From NCBI RefSeq assembly GCF_013044135.1, contig NZ_JABEPP010000003.1:310001-374000 (forward strand): 64,000 nucleotides of DNA, given 5' to 3'. The notes beneath the pieces are model-generated. The model saw only the letters and a program-made list of their open reading frames with translations. It ran no database searches and had not been told where the DNA came from. The stretch's first letter is position 1; each line of letters opens with the position of its first letter. The position numbers and the translations under genes are program-made. Origin of the DNA: Enterovirga aerilata. Its GTDB lineage: Bacteria; Pseudomonadota; Alphaproteobacteria; Rhizobiales; Beijerinckiaceae. Positions 52,079 to 60,703 of this stretch are shown here, piece by piece.

Positions 52079-53575
52079 ATGAGTGCCGGTATCGAGCTTG
52101 GGAGCGCGGCGGGCGGTGTGCCCGCCCTCATGGACCTGACGGAGCTTCTGGCGACGCGGCTCCTCGTCCAGGGCAATTCGGGATCGGGGAAGTCGCATCT
52201 CCTGCGCCGGCTGCTGGAGCAGAGCGCCGGGCTCGTGCAGCAGGTCGTGATCGATCCCGAAGGCGATTTCGTCACGCTGGGCGACGCCTATGGCCACGTC
52301 GTGGTGGATGCCGAGGCGAGCGAGGCCGAGCTGCAGCGCATCGCGGCCCGGGTGCGGCAGCACCGGGTCTCGGTCGTGCTCTCGCTGGAGAGCCTCGACG
52401 CCGAGGACCAGATGCGGGCCGCCGCCTCCTTCCTCGGCGGGCTCTTCGATGCCGACCGCGAGTTCTGGTACCCGGCCCTCGTCGTGGTGGACGAGGCGCA
52501 GCTCTTCGCGCCGGCCGCGGCGGGCGAGGTCTCGGACGAGGCGCGCCGCCTGTCGCTCGGCGCCATGACGAACCTGATGTGCCGCGGCCGCAAGCGCGGC
52601 CTCGCCGGCATCATCGCGACCCAGCGCCTCGCCAAGCTCGCCAAGAACGTGGCGGCCGAGGCGTCGAACTTCCTCATGGGCCGCACCTTCCTGGATATCG
52701 ACATGGCGCGTGCGGCCGACCTCCTCGGCATGGACCGGCGCCAGGCCGAGACCTTCCGCGATCTCGAGCGCGGGCATTTCGTGGCGCTCGGCCCGGCGGT
52801 GTCGAAGCGGCCGCTGCCGATCCGCATCGGACCGGTCCAGACGTCGAGCCGGTCGGGCTCGCCGAAGCTCGTGCCGCTGCCGGAGCCCGTGCCGGACGCG
52901 CGCGAGCTCATCTTCACGCGGGGCGAGAACGAGCCCGTGGATTTCGTGCCGCGTCCGTCACCGCGACCGCGCGCGTCGGCGCCGACCGACGTTCTCGTCC
53001 AGCTCGCGAATTACCGCCCGGCGGCGCGGCCCGAGATCCCGGAGGAGCCGGCCATGCCGCCGGAAGAGCGCGAGGCCGCGATGGCCGCGATCCTGGCGGA
53101 GATCCTGGCCGATTCCGACGCCGCGTCCTGCACAACCGCGACCCTGTACCAGGACTTCACGGTCCGCTGCCGCATCCGCCGGGTCGGGGGCGCGCTGCCG
53201 AGCCTGCCCGAGTTCAAGCGCCGGCTCGCGGTGGCGCGGGCTGGGGTCGGGCCCGACGTCTCATCCATGCCGGGCTGGGAGGAGGCCGAGGCGCTTGCCG
53301 CGGGCCTGCCGGAGGACCTGGCGGGCCTGTTCCTGCTCGTTGCGCGCGCGGCGCTCGAAGGGGCGCCATGCCCGACCGACCGCGAGCTCGCCGCAGCCTA
53401 CGGGACGAGCTCGGCCGGGCGGGCCCGGCGCATGCTGAGCTATCTGGAGGAAAGGGGAGCGATCGTGCTTCGCCGCGATCTGCGCGGCGCGCCGATCATC
53501 GCGATCCCGGCGCTCGGGGCCGAGACGCGGCCGGGCGAGCCGGAGCTCGGAGCCGGGCTGAAGATGCGGCGGTAG
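52079..53575 (+). CDS. HerA-like/DUF87 ATPase with winged-helix C-terminus
   Basis: 498 residues. The P-loop is LLVQGNSGSGKSHLLRR near residue 36, Walker B is ALVVVDEAQLFAP, and IIATQRLAKL is the sensor region; the layout is that of HerA/FtsK-like ATPases that move along or load onto DNA. A proline- and arginine-rich linker at about 280-320 leads to a C-terminal part with a helix-turn-helix (DRELAAAYGTSSAGRARRMLSYLEERGAIV). No NurA nuclease gene is adjacent, so this is a solitary version common in Hyphomicrobiales. It has no signal peptide. Substrate and partners unknown. Confidence 0.85.
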   Translation: MSAGIELGSAAGGVPALMDLTELLATRLLVQGNSGSGKSHLLRRLLEQSAGLVQQVVIDPEGDFVTLGDAYGHVVVDAEASEAELQRIAARVRQHRVSVVLSLESLDAEDQMRAAASFLGGLFDADREFWYPALVVVDEAQLFAPAAAGEVSDEARRLSLGAMTNLMCRGRKRGLAGIIATQRLAKLAKNVAAEASNFLMGRTFLDIDMARAADLLGMDRRQAETFRDLERGHFVALGPAVSKRPLPIRIGPVQTSSRSGSPKLVPLPEPVPDARELIFTRGENEPVDFVPRPSPRPRASAPTDVLVQLANYRPAARPEIPEEPAMPPEEREAAMAAILAEILADSDAASCTTATLYQDFTVRCRIRRVGGALPSLPEFKRRLAVARAGVGPDVSSMPGWEEAEALAAGLPEDLAGLFLLVARAALEGAPCPTDRELAAAYGTSSAGRARRMLSYLEERGAIVLRRDLRGAPIIAIPALGAETRPGEPELGAGLKMRR

Positions 53576-53582
53576 CCGCCGA

Positions 53583-53844
53583 TCAGCGTAAGAGGCCCAG
53601 AAATGTCACGACGGCTTGGTCGACCGCTAACAGCTCAGTCGCCGAAAGCGTGCCGAGTTTTCGGCCGAGCTTCGTTCGCGGAACGGTGGCAACTTTGTCC
53701 GCCATCACATGAGAGAGCTGCCGAAGCCCGTTTGTCGGCGAGGGGGCGTTCCGAGAAACGCTCGTCCTGCAAGATCAATGCGGGGCGCGGCTTCGCCGCG
53801 TAGCTGCCCGCGGCCGAGACGGTCCAGATTGCGCCCCGTCTCAC
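53583..53844 (-). pseudogene. Decayed MazF/PemK toxin gene
   Basis: The reading frame starts MRRGAIWTVSAAGSYAAK and continues to ILQDERFSER as in the intact toxin gene at 55650-55994. It then lacks about 30 codons (the strand-turn-strand region equivalent to SVTICMFTTNRTEAEFF) and continues in another frame with NGLRQLSHVMADKV, LGRKLGTLS and VVTFLGLL. The two halves align well with the intact copy, so an internal deletion plus frameshift is clear. The product would lack the RNA-binding sheet and is presumed inactive. Its antitoxin gene next door remains open. Confidence 0.85.
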
Positions 53845-54104
53845 TCTAGATCGTCGAATCCGATTGAGATCGCATCCACGAAGGCCTGGTCCGCCGCGGC
53901 TTGTGGGCTCGCGGCGGCCAGCTCCGATTGACGGTGCGCCTCCATGGCGAAGGCGGTGGAGTTAGGGTCCGGTATCCAGACCGTCACGCGCCGCAATCCG
54001 TGCGTGCGGATGGCCTTCAGGTGCTCGCGTTGCTGCCGCGCTCGCGTAACGTTGCGACGGCGCGCCTTGAGCGCGGGCGAGCTGTTCAGGGAAGCCGAGC
54101 GCAT
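53841..54104 (-). CDS. MazE-like (DUF3018) antitoxin, partner toxin broken
   Basis: 87 residues. RREHLKAIRTHGLRRV-type basic start (RARQQREHLKAIRTHGLRRVTVWIPDPNS) and AAASPQAAADQAFVDAIS identify the DUF3018 antitoxin group that accompanies MazF/PemK toxins. Its stop overlaps the toxin start in the ATGA arrangement. The first 20 or so residues (MRSASLNSSPALKARRR) may be too long; a GTG start at VTRARQQ is an alternative. With the toxin decayed it may persist as a DNA-binding repressor or as protection against the intact module 2 kb away. Confidence 0.8.
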   Translation of the reverse strand: MRSASLNSSPALKARRRNVTRARQQREHLKAIRTHGLRRVTVWIPDPNSTAFAMEAHRQSELAAASPQAAADQAFVDAISIGFDDLE

Positions 54105-54185
54105 CTCTGCGGATCCAGGAGGCCTCGCCAGGATAGGACAGCCTCCAATTCCGGCAATGCAGCTCGCGCCGGATCGCGCCCGGCG

Positions 54186-54359
54186 TCAGCCGATCATCTC
54201 GAGGACGAGCTCTCGCGTCTCGTCGCGCGTCAGCCCTGAAGGCTGCGGCCTCCAGCCGAGGGGGCGCTTGGTGTTCCGAACGTGAAATGAGGTGCCCTGA
54301 CGGGGCCTGTCTGACGTGCTGGTATGATGTGCGTTGGTCTTGGTGAACGAAATCTGCAT
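54186..54359 (-). CDS. Short hypothetical protein
   Basis: 57 residues from an ATG at 54359. The C-terminal half (KRPLGWRPQPSGLTRDETRELVLEMIG) looks like a genuine helical protein end; the N-terminal half (NAHHTSTSDRPRQGTS) is not distinctive. Less GC-rich than the surroundings. No family recognised; it may be a remnant of another accessory gene. Confidence 0.3.
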   Translation of the reverse strand: MQISFTKTNAHHTSTSDRPRQGTSFHVRNTKRPLGWRPQPSGLTRDETRELVLEMIG

Positions 54360-54673
54360 CTGGTCCCTTGCGCCGGCTCTCGCGGCCAAGCGTAGTTATT
54401 GGCCCGACACCATGTCGGGCGGATGACACGAACTCTCGAATGATCGGAGCTGGGATGCGCCACGAGACCGGCGTTCAGCGCCGCATCGAATCGAGGTCGC
54501 CTGTTCTAGATGAGCCTTGTCGGCCCAAAGCGCAACCCCGCCGCGATCGGCGCCGCCGCGATCCGGGCAGCGCGTCCGCAGCGTCGGAATCGAAGAGGCG
54601 TCCCGGCCAAGCTTCGGCCGGTTGCGGCTCTAACGGCCAAGCTCCGGGATTGTTCCGCGGCCCGGCCTCGACA
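54360..54673. other. Gene-free stretch with one palindrome
   Basis: Between the short hypothetical and the FlgC-like gene I see no supported gene. GCCCGACA-CCA-TGTCGGGC at 54402-54420 is an inverted repeat with 8-bp arms, a possible operator or terminator without a T run. The rest shows no structure I can name. Confidence 0.45.
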
Positions 54674-54898
54674 TCAGACCAGGATGTCGACGAGCGCACC
54701 GACTGTGCGCGATCCCGTGCGGGCGACGGCGGCGTTGGCCTGGAACTCGGCTTTCGCCGCAACGGCCGCCACCGCTTTCCCGGCCAGGTCCTCCTTGCGG
54801 GCCTCGGTCGCATCCTCCCGGGCCGTGTCGGTCGCGTCGGCCTCGAGTCGCCGGATCGCCGCGGCCATGCCGGCGCTCGCCGTTCCGATGACGTTCAT
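54674..54898 (-). CDS. Minimal FlgC/flagellar-rod-like protein
   Basis: 74 residues. The N-terminus MNVIGTASAGMAAAIRRLEADA and the C-terminus FQANAAVARTGSRTVGALVDI correspond to the paired terminal helices of FlgC-type rod proteins, which form a coiled coil in the axial structure; the central domain is replaced by a short charged stretch rich in Ala, Asp and Glu. AAGGAGCGG upstream is a good ribosome site. It lies alone, 7 kb from flhA. Whether it works in the flagellum or is a degenerate copy cannot be told. Confidence 0.55.
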   Translation of the reverse strand: MNVIGTASAGMAAAIRRLEADATDTAREDATEARKEDLAGKAVAAVAAKAEFQANAAVARTGSRTVGALVDILV

Positions 54899-54982
54899 GT
54901 GCGCCGCTCCGCTCCTTCCCGAGGAGGGTAGCGGTCGAGACCTGAAGAGGCCGTCAGGCCGATCGCTCGGATTGTCCCGATC

Positions 54983-55630
54983 TCAACGCCGGAGCGCGGC
55001 CGCTTCGCGCGCCAGCGTCCCGATCCGCGCCCAGTCGCCGGAGGCGAGCGCATCCTTCGGGATCATCCAGGAGCCGCCCACGCAGGCGACGTTCGGGCAG
55101 GCGAGATAGTCGGGCGCGCTCGTGCCGTCGAGCCCGCCGGTCGGGCAGAACCGCACCTCCGGAACCGGCGCTGCGACGGCCCTGAGCCAGGCCGCGCCGC
55201 CCGAGGAACCCGCGGGGAAGAACTTCAGGAGGTCGAAGCCGAGCTCGAACAGGTGCAGCGCCTCCGAGACGGTGGCGCAGGCCGGCATGGCCGGAAGCGC
55301 CGCTTCCGCCAGCGCCTCGGCCATCCTGGGCGAGGTGCCGGGGCTGACGAGAAACCTCGCACCCGCATCCGCCGCCTCTTCGATCTGCTTCGGCCGGATG
55401 ACGGTGCCGGCGGCCAGCACCGCCTCCGGCACCTCGCGCGCGACGGCCTCGATGCAGCGCAGGGCCGAGCTCGTACGCAGCGTGATCTCGACGACCGGCA
55501 GGCCGGCCTCGACGAGCGTCCTCGCCAGCGCGACGGCCCGGTCCGGATCGTCCACGGTCACGACCGGGATCACCGGGGCGAGCGCGGCGTAGCCGGCGAT
55601 CGTCTCGCGCTTGAGCTGGAAGCGGGGCAT
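54983..55630 (-). CDS. eda: KDPG/KHG-type aldolase
   Basis: 215 residues. VIPVVTVDDPDRAVALARTL opens the TIM barrel, LPVVEITLRTSSAL carries the catalytic glutamate, AGTVIRPKQIEEAADAGARFLVSPG follows, and the Schiff-base lysine is in FDLLKFFPAG. FCPTGGLDGTSAPDYL and CVGGSWMIPKD form the phosphate site. It splits 2-keto-3-deoxy-6-phosphogluconate (or the galactonate analogue) to pyruvate and glyceraldehyde 3-phosphate. Edd and the kinase normally linked to it are not adjacent; dgoK is at 4126-5019. Lies between the decayed and intact toxin-antitoxin modules. Confidence 0.92.
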   Translation of the reverse strand: MPRFQLKRETIAGYAALAPVIPVVTVDDPDRAVALARTLVEAGLPVVEITLRTSSALRCIEAVAREVPEAVLAAGTVIRPKQIEEAADAGARFLVSPGTSPRMAEALAEAALPAMPACATVSEALHLFELGFDLLKFFPAGSSGGAAWLRAVAAPVPEVRFCPTGGLDGTSAPDYLACPNVACVGGSWMIPKDALASGDWARIGTLAREAAALRR

Positions 55631-55649
55631 TCAAGTCCCTTTGCGCCGG

Positions 55650-55994
55650 CTACTGCCTAGATTCTCGCCGCTGCAGACCCAGGAACGTCATCAACGCGAC
55701 GTCCAGCCGGTGCATGTCGTGATCACTAAGTCGCCCGATCCTGTAGCCGATCTTGCTCCGCGGGAGCGTCGACACCTTGTCCGCCATAGCTCTCGAAACC
55801 TCTCGCAGGCCGTTGTCCGGTGTCGGATCGATCGTCACACGGAAGAACTCGGCTTCGGTCCGATTGGTCGTGAACATGCAGATCGTGACGGAGGCCGTGG
55901 CCGCAAACCGGTCATCCTGGAGGATCACAACGGGGCGTTGCTTGCCGGCATAGTCTTTCCCGCCGGCCGCGGTCCAGATCTCGCCTCGCCTCAA
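55650..55994 (-). CDS. MazF/PemK-type toxin, intact
   Basis: 114 residues, standard for MazF/PemK endoribonucleases. MRRGEIWTAAGGKDYAGKQRPVVILQD is the first sheet with the conserved RG-x-W and KQRPVVI, SVTICMFTTN the second, and GLREVSRAMADKVSTLPRSKIG the DKVST-type active-site turn. Cleaves RNA when free. Its ATG overlaps the antitoxin stop. The decayed gene at 53583-53844 is clearly a relative. Ends 19 bp before the aldolase gene. Confidence 0.9.
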   Translation of the reverse strand: MRRGEIWTAAGGKDYAGKQRPVVILQDDRFAATASVTICMFTTNRTEAEFFRVTIDPTPDNGLREVSRAMADKVSTLPRSKIGYRIGRLSDHDMHRLDVALMTFLGLQRRESRQ

Positions 55995-56218
55995 TGGGCG
56001 TCATCATCGAAGAAGACGGACACGGAATCGAGGAACGCCTGATCATCGGCATCCTGCGGGCTCGCCGCCACCAGCCTCGCCTGGCGTTCGGCCTCGGCGG
56101 CGAATTCAGGCGTGCTCGTATCGGACAGCATCGCGAGAAGCTCTGGTCTGATGCGAAGCCGCTCCGCTTCCTCCGGGGAGCAGAAGGGCTGCGGTGCCCG
56201 TCTCGCGATCTTACCCAT
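55991..56218 (-). CDS. DUF3018-like antitoxin with divergent N-terminus
   Basis: 75 residues. The C-terminal half STPEFAAEAERQARLVAASPQ, then DDQAFLDSVS, is the DUF3018 toxin-binding part, very like that of the antitoxin at 53841-54104. The N-terminal half (ARRAPQPFCSPEEAERLRIRPE) differs from the normal basic MazE-like start, so the DNA-binding end may have been replaced. It overlaps the toxin start by 4 bp. A CCATGG-rich region upstream gives no clear operator. Confidence 0.8.
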   Translation of the reverse strand: MGKIARRAPQPFCSPEEAERLRIRPELLAMLSDTSTPEFAAEAERQARLVAASPQDADDQAFLDSVSVFFDDDAH

Positions 56219-56276
56219 GGCTTCATCTCCATGGCCAAGATAAGCGGCGCGACGCAGCGCGGCAACGCCGTTCTCC

Positions 56277-59200
56277 TTACTCAGCCGGCTGGGGCAGGGG
56301 CTCGGCTCCGCCGCCGCGAGCCGTCCTGCGGGCCTGCCGCAACGCCCTGCGCTCGGCCCGCCGGGCGCGCCGTGCGGCGCGCCATTCGGAGATGTTGGCG
56401 AGCCCCATCAGCATCGCGGGCGTCACGACGAGGGTCAGGATCGTCGCGAAGCCGAGCCCGAAGACGATGGCGGTCGAGAGGTTGATCCACCATTGCGTCG
56501 AGGGCGCGCCCATCGCGATGTCGCGGTGGACGAAGTCGATGTTGATGCCGAAGGCGACCGCCAGCACGCCGAGCACGGCCGTGACCGCGGTCAGCACCAC
56601 AGGTCGGGCGCGCTCGCGGCAGGTCTCGAGGATCGCGTCGCGCGCCGTCCAGCCCTCCTCGCGCAGGCGGTCATAGGTGTCGATGAGCACGATGTTGTTG
56701 TTCACGATGACCCCGGCATTGGCGATGACGCCGATCCCGCCCATCACCACGCCGAAGGCCTGGCCCATCACCATGAAGCCGATCAGCACGCCGATGGTGG
56801 AGAGCACCACGGCCGAGAGCGTGATCGCGACCGACGAGAACCTGTTGAACTGCGCCAGCAGGATCGCGAAGATCAGGAACAGGGCGGCGCTGAAGGCCTT
56901 CATCAGGAAGGCGCCCGCTTTCTCGCGCTCCTCGTCCTCGCCCTTCATCTTGAAGGTGACGCCCGGTCCGAGATCTGCCTGACGGAGCGCCTCGGCGACC
57001 TCCTTCTGCACCGCCGCGCTCTGCACGCCCTCGGCCACGTTCGACGTGACGGTGACGACCCGGATCGAGTTCACGCGGTTGATCTGGCCGACCTTGGGGG
57101 CGGGCTTGCGCGACACGAAGTTCCCGATCGGGACCGAGCCCGCCGGCGTGTTGACGCGCAGCTCGTCGAGCTGATCGAGCGAGCGGCGATTTTCCGGGAA
57201 GCGCACGAGCACGTCCACGGACTTGTCCGTCTCGATCGGACGGTACTCGGTCACCTTCAGGCCGTTGGTGACGAGCTGCACGGCCGCGCCGACGGAAGCG
57301 GGGGTCGCGCCGTATTTCGCGGCCTCGGCCTTGTCGACCTCGAGCCGCCAGTCGATACCCGGCAGCGGCAGCCCGTCATCCACGTCCCGCGTGTCGGAGC
57401 GCGCGCGCAGGATCTCGGCGGTCTTCCGCGCGGCATCCGCCAGATGGGTCGGGTCGTAGGAGCCGAGCTGGACGGTGATCGGCTTGCCGGTGGCCGGGCC
57501 CGCGCGGGGCTTGGTCACCTCGATCATCACGCCCGGGATGTCGCGCGTGCGCTCGCGGATCTCGTCCATGATGAGCGACGCCGGACGGCGCTGGCGCCAG
57601 TCGACGAACTCGAACTGGATCGTGCCGATCGTGTCCTCGGTGACCTCGTCGGAGCCGCGCTGGCCCTCGCCGGCGCGGGCATAGACGGTCGAGAGCTCCT
57701 TCATCGGGAGGAGCCGTTCCTCGACGGTGCGGACGAGGCGGTCCTTCTCGGTGATGGCGATGTTGCCCCGGGCGCGGACCTGCACGAGGCCGTAATCCGG
57801 CTCGACATCCGGGAAGAACTCCACCCCGTTGCCGAACCTGCCATAGGCGAAGATCACGCCGACCAGCATCACGGCGGCGAGCGCGAGCGTCGCGCCGGGC
57901 CGTGCGATGGCGGCCCGGACCACCCGCATATAGAGGCCGCGCTCGGCCATGCGCTCGTCATGAAGGTGGGTCGGCGCGCGGCCGAGGAGGGCGCCGAGCG
58001 TCGGCGTGAAGAAGAGCGCGACGACGAGCGAGGCCGAGAGCGTCGCGATCAAGGTCAGCGGCAGGTACTTCATGAACTCGCCGACGATGCCCGGCCAGAA
58101 CATGAGGGGCGAGAAGGCGGCGACGCGCGTCAGCGTCGCCGAGATGACCGGGCCGGCCATGCGCTTGGCGGCCAGCGAATAGGCGGCCTTCGGCTCCATG
58201 CCCTCGGCCATCCGCCGCTCGGCGAATTCGGACACGATGATCGCGTCGTCGACCAGCATGCCGACCGCCAGGATCAGGGCGAAGAGCACGACGATGTTCA
58301 CCGTCAGGCCCGCCATCTGTAGGCCGAGGATGCCGGTGAGGAACGAGGCCGGGATCGCGATGCCGATGAAGAGCGAGGCGCGTCCGCCCAGCACGACCAG
58401 CATGATCACGAAGACGAGCAGCACGGCTGTGATCACGCTGTTCTGCAGCTCGTGCAGCATGTCGCGGATCGTCTTCGACTTGTCTTGCGTGAAGGAGACC
58501 TCGACGGTGCCGGGCCAGGTCTCCTTGATGCGGGCCATGGCGGCCTTCACGCCGTCGACGGTGTTGATCAGGTTCGCGCCCGTGCGCTTCACGACCTCGA
58601 TGGTGATCGCGCTCTTGCCGTTGATGCGCGTGACGGAGGTCGCGTCCTTGAAGGTCGGACGCACCTCGGCCACGTCGCCGAGCGTCACCGCGGCAGCGCC
58701 GGAGGCCGCGATCGGGTACTTGAGGATGTCGGTCGGCGTCTCGATCAGCGACGGGACCTTGACGGCGAAGCGGCCCGATTGGCTCTCGATCGCGCCGGCG
58801 GCGATGAGCGAGTTGCCCGCCGCGAAGGAGTTGATCAGGTCCGTGAGGTTGATGCCGTAGCTCTTCATGAGCATCGGCTCGGCGATGATCTCGACCGCCT
58901 CGTCGCGCGCGCCGCGCAATTCTGCGGACAGCACGCCCGGAAGCCCTTCCAGCACCGTCTTCGCCTGGCGTGCGAAGCGGAGCAGCGTGCGCTCCGGCAC
59001 GTCGCCGCCGAGCGCCACGACGATGACCGGGAAGAGCGAGAGGTTGACCTCCTGCACGATCGGCTCGTCGGCGTCGCGCGGCAGGTCCTTCTTGGCCATG
59101 TCCGTCTTCGCGCGGACATCGGCGAGCGCGCGGTTGGCGTCGAACCCGGCCTCGAACTCGACCAGCACGTAGCCGCCGCCCTCGAAGGCCTGGCTGCGCA

Positions 59201-59441
59201 TCTCCTTGATGCTGGAGACCGATTTCAGCTGCGTCTCGAGCGGGCGCAGGATCAGGCGCTCGGAATCCTCCGGCGAGATGCCGCGCTGCGTCACCATCAC
59301 GTAGACGATCGGGACCTTGATGTCCGGCTCGGCCTCCTTCGGGATGGAGAGGTAGGCCGAGAGTCCCGCGACCAGGAGGAAGAGCAGGACCGAGATCGTC
59401 AGCCGGGCATGGCTGATGGCGTAGTCGACGGGGTTTCTCAT
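56277..59441 (-). CDS. RND efflux transporter permease
   Basis: 1054 residues, full length for a multidrug RND pump. N-terminal membrane helix at 10-30 with VDYAISHARLTISVLLFLLV, two large periplasmic loops (about 35-330 and 560-860), and eleven further helices. The proton-relay aspartates are in GMLVDDAIIVSEFAERRM. Layout and signatures such as GIGVIANAGVIVNNNIVLID place it in the HAE-1/2-like group resembling VexF/AcrB relatives of alphaproteobacteria. Third gene of the TetR / adaptor / permease operon; an intergenic repeat separates it from the adaptor gene by 179 bp. No outer-membrane channel gene is present. Confidence 0.93.
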   Translation of the reverse strand: MRNPVDYAISHARLTISVLLFLLVAGLSAYLSIPKEAEPDIKVPIVYVMVTQRGISPEDSERLILRPLETQLKSVSSIKEMRSQAFEGGGYVLVEFEAGFDANRALADVRAKTDMAKKDLPRDADEPIVQEVNLSLFPVIVVALGGDVPERTLLRFARQAKTVLEGLPGVLSAELRGARDEAVEIIAEPMLMKSYGINLTDLINSFAAGNSLIAAGAIESQSGRFAVKVPSLIETPTDILKYPIAASGAAAVTLGDVAEVRPTFKDATSVTRINGKSAITIEVVKRTGANLINTVDGVKAAMARIKETWPGTVEVSFTQDKSKTIRDMLHELQNSVITAVLLVFVIMLVVLGGRASLFIGIAIPASFLTGILGLQMAGLTVNIVVLFALILAVGMLVDDAIIVSEFAERRMAEGMEPKAAYSLAAKRMAGPVISATLTRVAAFSPLMFWPGIVGEFMKYLPLTLIATLSASLVVALFFTPTLGALLGRAPTHLHDERMAERGLYMRVVRAAIARPGATLALAAVMLVGVIFAYGRFGNGVEFFPDVEPDYGLVQVRARGNIAITEKDRLVRTVEERLLPMKELSTVYARAGEGQRGSDEVTEDTIGTIQFEFVDWRQRRPASLIMDEIRERTRDIPGVMIEVTKPRAGPATGKPITVQLGSYDPTHLADAARKTAEILRARSDTRDVDDGLPLPGIDWRLEVDKAEAAKYGATPASVGAAVQLVTNGLKVTEYRPIETDKSVDVLVRFPENRRSLDQLDELRVNTPAGSVPIGNFVSRKPAPKVGQINRVNSIRVVTVTSNVAEGVQSAAVQKEVAEALRQADLGPGVTFKMKGEDEEREKAGAFLMKAFSAALFLIFAILLAQFNRFSSVAITLSAVVLSTIGVLIGFMVMGQAFGVVMGGIGVIANAGVIVNNNIVLIDTYDRLREEGWTARDAILETCRERARPVVLTAVTAVLGVLAVAFGINIDFVHRDIAMGAPSTQWWINLSTAIVFGLGFATILTLVVTPAMLMGLANISEWRAARRARRAERRALRQARRTARGGGAEPLPQPAE

Positions 59442-59451
59442 GGCGCGACGC

Positions 59452-59606
59452 CTGTCATTCCGGACGGCGCGGGAGCGCCGGGATCCTCCCCTGGAAGGGG
59501 AGGTGGCAGGCGCGCAGCGCCTGACGGAGGGGGATTGCAGGATAGCCCCACCCCGGTTCGCGCTTCGCGCGACTCGCCCTCCCCTGGAGGGGAGGGATCA
59601 GGGTCC
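59452..59606. repeat. Intergenic repeat inside the RND operon
   Basis: The gap between adaptor and permease genes holds inverted pieces: CCTCCCCTGGAAGGGGAGG, its partner CCCTCCCCTGGAGGGGAGGG, a GGCGCGGGAGCGCC hairpin and a GACGGAGGGGG / CCCCACC pair. It resembles a common alphaproteobacterial intergenic palindrome and differs from the PRU family. It must be transcribed with the operon, unless it terminates or stabilises the message. Confidence 0.75.
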
Positions 59607-59620
59607 CGGCCGCCATCAGG

Positions 59621-60703
59621 TCACCCCAGCGCCTTCGCCGGCACGGCCTCGACCGTCTCGCCTTCCTTCACGAAGTCCTGGCCTTCGACGATCACACGCG
59701 CGCCGTCCGGCAGCCCGCCGAGCCACAGGCTGTGCTGGCCGTCCTCGACGATCGAGACCGGCGCGAACGCGACCCTGCCGTCGGGCCCGACATGGCGCAC
59801 GCCGAGCTTGCCCTCCGACGAGAAGGTGAGGGCGGAGCGGGGCACGCGCGCCGCCCGGACCGGCGCGAGCAGAAGGTCCACCTCCGAGGTCACGCCGTCC
59901 GGGATGACGCCCTCCGGATTCCTGAGCTCGATATCCACCCTGTAGGTGCGCGTGCCGGGGCTCGCCTTCTTCGACACGAAGCGGACCGTGCCTTCGGTGG
60001 TCTGGCCGGTGACGGTGCGGACCTCGGCCTTGCCGCCGGGCTGGACCCCCGGGAGCTGCCGCTCGGCCACCTCGACGACGGCGAGCATCGGGTCGAGCGC
60101 GATGATCTCGGCCACGTTCACGCCGGACATCATCACCTGGACGGCCTGGCCCACCTCGACCGGCACATCGACTACCACGCCGGAGATCGGGGCCACGACC
60201 TCGCCCTTCTTCTGCTCCAGCTCCGCCTGGGCCAGGCCCGCTTCGGCGGCGCGCAGCTCGGCCTCGATCAGCGGCTTGTTGATGGACGGATAGGAGCCGA
60301 GCTCGATCAGCCGCAGGCGCGCCTGAGCCTCGGACTTGCGCTGCTCGAGCCGGGCCTTCGCCTGCAGCACCTGCGCGGTACGGGCCTCGTCCGACAGGGT
60401 GGCGATCACCTCGCCGGCCTTGACGACCGAGCCGCGCCGGACGCGCAGGTCGACGATCTCGCCGGAGACGCGGGCCACCGCCCAGACCTTGCGGTCCGCC
60501 TCCGTGCGGCCGGAGAGCGTGATGCGGCGCTGGTGCAGCTGCTGCTGCGTGGGCAGGACGGCGACCTTGAAGAGCGGCGTGGCCGCCGGCTCCTTGGTCT
60601 GGAGGGCCGCTTCCTTGGCGGCGTCGCGCCCGAGCACGCCCGAGCCGATCCAGATCCCTCCGCCGATCACGAGGGCTGCGGCCGCGATGCGGGACGGTTT
60701 CAT
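59621..60703 (-). CDS. RND periplasmic adaptor protein
   Basis: 360 residues from the ATG at 60703. An N-terminal signal anchor (IAAAALVIGGGIWIGS), the barrel-sandwich/lipoyl halves RVRRGSVVKAGEVIATL and VVAPISGVVVDVPVEVGQAV around a long coiled coil (about 120-200), then a beta-barrel domain (VRTVTGQTTEGTVRF) and membrane-proximal domain. It couples the permease to an outer-membrane channel. Its ATG overlaps the stop of the TetR gene. A 179-bp repeat-bearing gap lies downstream. Confidence 0.92.
   Translation of the reverse strand: MKPSRIAAAALVIGGGIWIGSGVLGRDAAKEAALQTKEPAATPLFKVAVLPTQQQLHQRRITLSGRTEADRKVWAVARVSGEIVDLRVRRGSVVKAGEVIATLSDEARTAQVLQAKARLEQRKSEAQARLRLIELGSYPSINKPLIEAELRAAEAGLAQAELEQKKGEVVAPISGVVVDVPVEVGQAVQVMMSGVNVAEIIALDPMLAVVEVAERQLPGVQPGGKAEVRTVTGQTTEGTVRFVSKKASPGTRTYRVDIELRNPEGVIPDGVTSEVDLLLAPVRAARVPRSALTFSSEGKLGVRHVGPDGRVAFAPVSIVEDGQHSLWLGGLPDGARVIVEGQDFVKEGETVEAVPAKALG

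Noticed and set aside
56493..58322. Plus-strand frame of about 600 codons opposite the RND permease
   Set aside because: Antisense shadow without a recognisable domain; the minus strand carries a complete RND permease.
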